From: Chitinophaga ginsengisegetis
Lineage (GTDB): Bacteria > Bacteroidota > Bacteroidia > Chitinophagales > Chitinophagaceae
NCBI RefSeq assembly: GCF_900168065.1
Contig: NZ_FUZZ01000004.1
Span: forward strand, 186,001 to 250,000
Length of the DNA: 64,000 nt
Reading direction: 5' to 3'
This document shows, one piece after another, positions 59,213 to 64,000 of the stretch. The notes beneath the pieces are model-generated. The model saw only the letters and a program-made list of their open reading frames with translations. It searched no databases and had not been told where the DNA came from. Both the position numbers and the translations under genes were made by a program. How positions within the stretch are numbered: position 1 is the first letter of the stretch; each line of letters starts with the position of its first letter.

Positions 59213-59890
59213 ATGAAAGTATTAATCGTACTAACCTCGCACGATGAATTAGGCAACACCGGTCATAAAACCGGTTTCTGGGTAGAAGAATTTGCTGCCC
59301 CGTATTATGTGCTGGCGGATGCAGGGGCCGAAGTGACGCTGGCTTCTCCCAAAGGCGGCCAGCCTCCCATTGATCCGAAAAGCGAGCTGCCTGAATTCCA
59401 GACAGAAGCTACCACCCGCTTTAAGCGCGATGAAGCGTTGCAGCAAAAACTGGCTACTACCCTGAAGCTCAACGAAGCAGATGCCTCCGACTATGATGCG
59501 GTGTTCTATCCCGGCGGTCATGGCCCACTGTGGGACCTCCACAATGATCCAAGTTCCATTTCCCTGATTGAAACGTTCTACCGCCAGCATAAGCCTGTCG
59601 CATTTGTGTGCCACGCCCCTGCTGCATTGCTCAAAGTAAAAGGCCCGGATGGCACGCCACTGGTGAAAGGGAAAGAAGTAACCGGGTTCAGTAACACGGA
59701 AGAAGAAGCAGTACAGCTCACTAACGTAGTGCCGTTCCTGTTAGAAGACGAGTTAAAGAAACTGGGAGGGATTTACAGCAAGGACCGCGACTGGCACTCA
59801 TACGCACTGAAGGACGGATTGCTGATCACCGGTCAGAACCCTGCGTCCTCTGAAGCTGTAGCCCGGATATTAATGGAAACATTAGCTTAA
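59213..59890 (+). CDS. DJ-1/PfpI-family protein, Hsp31-like
   Basis: A 225-aa class I glutamine-amidotransferase-fold protein. The nucleophile elbow is AFVCHAPAALL (Cys133, followed by His134), with VFYPGGHGPLWDLHNDPSSI for the oxyanion side and the N-terminal Glu in FWVEEFAAPYYVLADAGAEV. Such proteins act as glyoxalase III, chaperone or deglycase-like enzymes under electrophile stress. It lies 10 bp after ohr and 24 bp before ohrR, so it is likely induced by the same peroxides. Confidence 0.92.
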   Translation: MKVLIVLTSHDELGNTGHKTGFWVEEFAAPYYVLADAGAEVTLASPKGGQPPIDPKSELPEFQTEATTRFKRDEALQQKLATTLKLNEADASDYDAVFYPGGHGPLWDLHNDPSSISLIETFYRQHKPVAFVCHAPAALLKVKGPDGTPLVKGKEVTGFSNTEEEAVQLTNVVPFLLEDELKKLGGIYSKDRDWHSYALKDGLLITGQNPASSEAVARILMETLA

Positions 59891-59914
59891 TTTTGTGTTG
59901 TTAAATAAGCGACC

Positions 59915-60343
59915 TTGAAACAACTGAAATTATCAAACCAACTTTGCTTCTCATTTTATGCCCTGTCGAGGCTGGTAACTTCACATTACCAGCCTTTACT
60001 TGGCCCATTGGATCTTACCTACCCGCAGTACCTCGTGATGCTGGTGCTATGGGAACATGATATCGTATCCGTAAAAACACTGGGGCAGCAACTGATGCTG
60101 GATTCCGGTACTTTAACGCCCCTATTAAAAAGACTGGAAACAAAAAAGCTTATCAAACGTGTACGCAGCAAAGAAGATGAACGCAGCGTAAATATTCATT
60201 TAACCGCCGCCGGACGGCAATTGCAGCAAGAAGCGGCAGACATCCCCGAAAAGATCAGCTGCAGCATGGGTTTTACGGAGAAGGAATACGATACCCTTAA
60301 ACCGATGATCAACAATATTCTGAAAAGACATGCTGACGAATAG
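59915..60343 (+). CDS. ohrR: OhrR-type MarR-family peroxide-sensing repressor
   Basis: A 142-aa MarR-type repressor. The sensing cysteine of OhrR is Cys11 in LKLSNQLCFSFYALSRLVTS, followed by the winged helix (LTYPQYLVMLVLWEHDIVSV; GTLTPLLKRLETKKLIKRVR; SKEDERSVNIHLTAAGRQLQ). Oxidation of the Cys by organic peroxide releases DNA. The start appears to be TTG at 59915, with no ATG nearby, which may keep the amount low. It ends the ohr-DJ-1-ohrR unit and should bind the operator at 58729-58752. Confidence 0.92.
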   Translation: MKQLKLSNQLCFSFYALSRLVTSHYQPLLGPLDLTYPQYLVMLVLWEHDIVSVKTLGQQLMLDSGTLTPLLKRLETKKLIKRVRSKEDERSVNIHLTAAGRQLQQEAADIPEKISCSMGFTEKEYDTLKPMINNILKRHADE

Positions 60344-60429
60344 CTGGTTTATTTCACTATGATTTCTTCCACTGAATTATTATCTTTCTCTCCTATAGTT
60401 CTGTAAACCTTATTTAATTATTCCACGCT

Positions 60430-61788
60430 ATGGAGAATTTCAACATCAATCGTCGCCGCTTCCTCAAGGGAGCCACGGCTACGCTCGCGCTCTCTGCTAT
60501 CGGCGCCAGTGCGCTTGATTTCATTAACCCGGCGAAACCTTTACGGGTAGCGCTTATCGGCACAGGATGGTATGGCAAAAGCGATTTATTCCGGCTGATC
60601 CAGGTAGCACCGGTAAAAGTAGTAGCCCTTTGTGATGTGGATAAGAATATGCTGCAGGCCGCTGCGGAAATGGTGCGCAAACGGCAGTCCTCCGGTGAAA
60701 CACCCCGCCTGTACGCCGACTACCGTAAACTGTTATCCGAAAATGAACTGGACATTGTATTGATAGGCACTCCCGACCACTGGCATGCCCTGCAAACCAT
60801 TGAAGCCCTCAAAGCCGGCGCCAATGTATATGTGCAGAAACCTATCAGCGTAGATGTAATAGAAGGCGAAGCGATGGTGGCTGCCGCCCGCAAATACAAC
60901 CGGGTGGTGCAGGTGGGCACCCAACGGAAAAGCACCCCACACCTCATTGATGCCAAAAAGAATATTGTAGATGCCGGCCTGCTCGGCAAAATATCACATG
61001 TGGAAATGTGCTGCTACTATCACATGCGCAACAACGGCAATCCGCCCGTACAGGCAGTACCCGATTATTTCGACTACGACATGTGGACCGGCCCCGCTCC
61101 CCTGCGGCCTTACGATGGCTTGCCACATGTACGCTGGTGGCGCACTTTCATGGAATACGGCAACGGCATTATGGGCGATATGTGCGTGCATATGTTCGAC
61201 ACTGTACGCTGGATGCTGCAACTGGGCTGGCCCAAACGTATCAGCTCTACCGGCGGGATCTATGTACAGAAAGAAGGCAAATCGAATATTGCAGATACGC
61301 AGTCGGCCATCTTTGAATACGACGGACTAAATTGTGTATGGCAGCACCGCACCTGGGGAACAGCCGCCGATCCCAAATACCCATGGTCATTTAAATTGTA
61401 TGGAGAGAAAGGCACCCTTGCCGCCAGCACCATGTCGTACGACTTTATCCCTGAAGGCAACGGTACTCCTATCCATAAAGATGTAGTGTTTGAAAAGGAA
61501 AAGTACCCGGAAGACCTGACAGAACCAGCTATTGAGCTGAACGCTGCACCGGCCACACGCCTCCATATGCTGGACTTCCTGGGCGCTATTAAAAATGGCA
61601 GCAAACCGGTAGCGGATATAGAAGAAGGGCATATTTCCACTGCGAGCTGTATCCTCGCCAATATCTCCATGCAAACAGGACGGCCCGTAATATATGATCC
61701 GCAGAAACGGATCATTACCAGCGATCCTGCTGCCACAGCGTTATTGCAACGACCGTATAGAAGTCCTTGGATACATCCGGTGGTGTAA
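60430..61788 (+). CDS. Gfo/Idh/MocA-family oxidoreductase with Tat signal
   Basis: A 452-aa NAD(P)-dependent dehydrogenase. The N-terminus FNINRRRFLKGATATLALSA is a twin-arginine signal, so the protein is exported folded with its cofactor. The Rossmann fold begins VALIGTGWYGKSDLFRLIQV (about 39). The catalytic Lys region is NVYVQKPISVDVIEGEAMVA (EKP in most members is QKP here). The C-terminal domain has WWRTFMEYGNGIMGDMCVHM. Family members act on sugars or cyclitols; the substrate is unknown. It precedes carbohydrate genes across a bidirectional terminator. Confidence 0.9.
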   Translation: MENFNINRRRFLKGATATLALSAIGASALDFINPAKPLRVALIGTGWYGKSDLFRLIQVAPVKVVALCDVDKNMLQAAAEMVRKRQSSGETPRLYADYRKLLSENELDIVLIGTPDHWHALQTIEALKAGANVYVQKPISVDVIEGEAMVAAARKYNRVVQVGTQRKSTPHLIDAKKNIVDAGLLGKISHVEMCCYYHMRNNGNPPVQAVPDYFDYDMWTGPAPLRPYDGLPHVRWWRTFMEYGNGIMGDMCVHMFDTVRWMLQLGWPKRISSTGGIYVQKEGKSNIADTQSAIFEYDGLNCVWQHRTWGTAADPKYPWSFKLYGEKGTLAASTMSYDFIPEGNGTPIHKDVVFEKEKYPEDLTEPAIELNAAPATRLHMLDFLGAIKNGSKPVADIEEGHISTASCILANISMQTGRPVIYDPQKRIITSDPAATALLQRPYRSPWIHPVV

Positions 61789-61808
61789 CTATTTTCAGCA
61801 GCATAAAT

Positions 61809-61844
61809 AAAAAGAACGGTCTCTTATGAGCACCGTTCTTTTTT
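61809..61844. terminator. Bidirectional terminator between oxidoreductase and rhamnosidase-like genes
   Basis: AAGAACGGT (61812-61820) and ACCGTTCTT (61832-61840) are perfect 9-bp arms, flanked by A-rich and T-rich tracts. Two convergent genes end on either side. Confidence 0.9.
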
Positions 61845-61863
61845 ATCTTCCTAAAAAATAAAA

Positions 61864-63636
61864 CTACTCCCTGATCACCTTCACCTGCGCAGGCGCTTTG
61901 ATCTCCGACTTAATCTTTCCATCAGCCAGGCGTGTATGCTTCACCGTTACAATGCCATAAGGCGTAGGAAAAGTACCCTCTGCAAATTGCAGATCTCCCA
62001 GGTGAGGCGCCACCTTAATCACTTTACATCCGGGCGCTACCACCGAAATACCGAGTACATGCTCCGTGAGCCACGGCGTAGGCCCGGAGGCCCAGCCATG
62101 ACATAAACTATGACGGAACCCTTTATAACAATAAGCGCCATAGTCGCCATGAATATCTTTTTGCCCGGCCGGTACTATTTCATCAATGCGGGAAGCGTTG
62201 GGAAGCCAGTCCATATTAAAGTCTTCCCAGAACGTAGTGGCGCCCAGTTTCAGCATAGCGCCCCAGTAAGTGCGGATATCGTTTAGCCCTCCCTGGTAGT
62301 CGCCCGCTTTGGCTTTTGCCTGTAGCATATAGTAACCATAGAAGGTGGAATAATCCTTTACACCACCTACGCCAATAATTTCATCGTTGATCTTTTTTGC
62401 GGGCACCAAACCGGATAACGCCATCAATGCAGCGGCCTGTTTGGAGCCGTTTGCATCGGGTACATTTTGCTTCAGCCGGGCAATAGCGGCTTCGCATTTC
62501 TTCACGGTGGCATCATCGTTGAGTACTTTGCTCAATGCAGCGCCTGCGTCCAGCGTCATGATCATCATGGCCTGTAGTCCTGCATGAATGCCGGGTTTAT
62601 TTTCACTGGAGGGCCAGTCGAGGAAGCGGGTACCGTCGTGCAGGTCTTCACTGTTATTGGCGTCTATTTTCTTTGAGAGGCGATCCAGTAATCCTTTCAG
62701 GTAAGCGGCCTGTTGTTTCAGATATGCAAGGTTGCCGGTGTGCTGGTACCAATCGCGCTGAATAAGCACCCACCACATGGAATACGACACCATGCCATTC
62801 ATATACTGCGGCAACGGCGTAATATCGCGGGAAAGGTCCAGGCTCTCTGGCACCACTTCATTATAGCCGAATACCGCGCTGATAGTTGATGTTTCCGGAT
62901 GCATATCACCAATCCACACGAGGCGGTCGCGTTTGATGCCATCCCATAAATAGTCCTGCATGTTCAGATGCACCGTGTATGCACCCGTCAGCCAGATCTG
63001 GTTCAGCAACGTATCGCTGCATTTAAAAGAGCCCAGGTAAGGCAGATCGCGGTATACGAAAATGGCCCTCACTTCTTTGAGTTGCAGTTCCGTGTTGTCA
63101 TCCAGCAGATCGATCCTTACAAAACGGAAACCGGTGTTGCCTACTTCGAGTTTACCCAGCCACGGTACTTCTACAATCATATCGCGTACGGCGTGGTCGT
63201 TGGTGGCATTCTTCCCGGGTTCAATATCACTCATCGCTTCACTTACAGATTCACCAAAGCGTACCCGCAGTTTTACCGGCTTACCGCTTTTATACATCCC
63301 CGTAACCAGTTGCAAACCGCCATGCAGTTCTTTGCCAAAGTCAAACAACAAGGCAGGATGTACGGCAGCCGTGCTTTTCAGCACGCACATGTTCTGATTG
63401 GCCAGGTCGGCTTGTCCGTTGCCGGCTAACAGGAAACGTTGTGCGTTGAAAATATGCTCACCGGCATTAGGTGTTTGCCATATAATTTTTTCGGGAGATA
63501 AATACCTGCGTACCGTTGCTGTTGCCTGGACCGTAGCCATACGGCTGCTATCGAACACCGGTGGCAGCTGGGCCCGGGACGAAACAGCAACTAACATTAT
63601 GACTGCTAACTGTAAGATCCGGTTATATATTTTCAT
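61864..63636 (-). CDS. GH78-like alpha-L-rhamnosidase-type glycoside hydrolase
   Basis: A 590-aa secreted protein (MKIYNRILQLAVIMLVAVSS, signal). It contains a beta-sandwich (FDFGKELHGGLQLVTG; LRVRFGESVSEAMSDI) then an (alpha/alpha)6 catalytic domain: YTVHLNMQDYLWDGIKRDRL followed by VWIGDMHPE, the GH78 signature, with GDYGAYCYKGFRHSLCHGWA (about 500) near the second acid. The protein is shorter than many GH78 enzymes and lacks extra N-terminal modules. Its gene lies 24 bp after that of a second carbohydrate-active protein on the same strand. Confidence 0.85.
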   Translation of the reverse strand: MKIYNRILQLAVIMLVAVSSRAQLPPVFDSSRMATVQATATVRRYLSPEKIIWQTPNAGEHIFNAQRFLLAGNGQADLANQNMCVLKSTAAVHPALLFDFGKELHGGLQLVTGMYKSGKPVKLRVRFGESVSEAMSDIEPGKNATNDHAVRDMIVEVPWLGKLEVGNTGFRFVRIDLLDDNTELQLKEVRAIFVYRDLPYLGSFKCSDTLLNQIWLTGAYTVHLNMQDYLWDGIKRDRLVWIGDMHPETSTISAVFGYNEVVPESLDLSRDITPLPQYMNGMVSYSMWWVLIQRDWYQHTGNLAYLKQQAAYLKGLLDRLSKKIDANNSEDLHDGTRFLDWPSSENKPGIHAGLQAMMIMTLDAGAALSKVLNDDATVKKCEAAIARLKQNVPDANGSKQAAALMALSGLVPAKKINDEIIGVGGVKDYSTFYGYYMLQAKAKAGDYQGGLNDIRTYWGAMLKLGATTFWEDFNMDWLPNASRIDEIVPAGQKDIHGDYGAYCYKGFRHSLCHGWASGPTPWLTEHVLGISVVAPGCKVIKVAPHLGDLQFAEGTFPTPYGIVTVKHTRLADGKIKSEIKAPAQVKVIRE

Positions 63637-63660
63637 GTGATCAGGTTCTTTTGACTGTAC

Positions 63661-64000
63661 TTAATATTTTACCGCAATGAGTTTTACGGGCCCTATCAGG
63701 CCGGCAGACTGATAAGTAGCTGTCGGCGTGTATGGGTTCACGTTACTCCATGTTTTTCTTTCGGCAACAGGTAGTTTGCTGTCGCCAATGAGGCGGTTTA
63801 CCCAGGTGTTTACTACCGTTACCATTAGCTTGTTCTCTCCTTTTTTCAATGCGTGTTTTACATTTACCCGGTAAGGTGCCGTCCATACGTTGCCCAGCGC
63901 AACACCGTTCAGGGTTACATCCGCCATTACACTCACGGCGCCAAGATCCAGGTATGGTGTGGATTCCGCCGGTAGTTCATCTGCCTTAAAAGTAATCTCA
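63661..64000 (-). CDS. Glycoside hydrolase, GH106/GH2-like C-terminal beta-sandwich (start beyond window)
   Basis: The C-terminal 112 residues of a larger protein; the frame runs open to base 64000. The visible part is a carbohydrate-binding-type beta-sandwich seen at the end of GH106 rhamnosidases and GH2-like proteins: VMADVTLNGVALGNVWTAPY, then RVNVKHALKKGENKLMVTVV, NTWVNRLIGDS and SAGLIGPVKLIAVKY. It is the first of two co-directional carbohydrate genes. The full family cannot be fixed from this part. Confidence 0.75.
   Translation of the reverse strand, partial: EITFKADELPAESTPYLDLGAVSVMADVTLNGVALGNVWTAPYRVNVKHALKKGENKLMVTVVNTWVNRLIGDSKLPVAERKTWSNVNPYTPTATYQSAGLIGPVKLIAVKY

Overview
The window looks like chromosomal DNA of a Bacteroidota bacterium, most likely family Chitinophagaceae (Chitinophaga-like). 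I infer this from family content, not from any search. The evidence is: three ECF-sigma/FecR pairs, two followed by STN-domain TonB-dependent receptors; DUF4249, DUF3276 (PUR-like) and DUF4142 proteins; many short lipoproteins with a Cys lipobox; and promoter boxes close to the Bacteroidota -7 consensus TAnnTTTG. No rRNA, tRNA, CRISPR array, transposase or phage gene was recognised. Coding density is high, with about 68 genes, two of them cut by the window ends.

Layout. 1-3.6 kb: end of a FecR gene, its sigma factor, a small DMT-like membrane protein, an 11-bp tandem array, a small HTH repressor with a clear operator, an unknown small gene and a secreted DSL-hexapeptide repeat protein. 3.8-8.8 kb: sigma, FecR and an orphan SusC-like receptor with no SusD. 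8.8-22 kb: housekeeping genes (pyrR-pyrB, PrxQ-like peroxiredoxin, pruA, prfB with a programmed frameshift, TspO-related protein, pgi, PUR-like protein, MdlA/YheI-like ABC exporter, purC). 22-28.3 kb: an operon of TolC, HlyD and two ABC-2 permeases, ending in a DnaQ-exonuclease/GIY-YIG fusion. 28.6-32.9 kb: YceI, then a tight six- to seven-gene run (MhqO-like dioxygenase, MhqD-like hydrolase, OsmC, ferredoxin/CDGSH protein, YjdJ-like GNAT, two YeeE/YedE halves) that reads as an electrophile and sulfur stress module. 33-40 kb: DUF4142, a zinc-ribbon/SPFH pair resembling YdjG/YdjI, secreted hydrolases and an acyl-CoA dehydrogenase. 40.7-45.9 kb: sigma, FecR, TonB receptor, DUF4249. 45.9-58.5 kb: M1 peptidase, a two-gene cytoskeletal operon (actin-like protein plus bactofilin), small lipoproteins, response regulator, methyltransferases, Lrp regulator, sialidase-like protein, map, and a run of NADAR, KptA and a QueF-like protein. 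58.8-60.3 kb: ohr, a DJ-1-like gene and ohrR with a visible operator. 60.4-64 kb: carbohydrate genes (Gfo/Idh/MocA oxidoreductase, GH78-like protein, end of a GH106-like protein).

The most unusual items: (1) the actin-like protein at 48509-49579 carries its phosphate-1-like motif at the extreme C-terminus, which suggests circular permutation, and sits 9 bp from a bactofilin gene; (2) a QueF-like protein lacks the catalytic cysteine and lies beside NADAR and KptA genes; (3) a dispersed intergenic repeat family includes one copy built as a perfect 62-bp inverted repeat, and two 11-bp-period arrays occur near other copies; (4) the prfB frameshift site uses UAA rather than the usual UGA.
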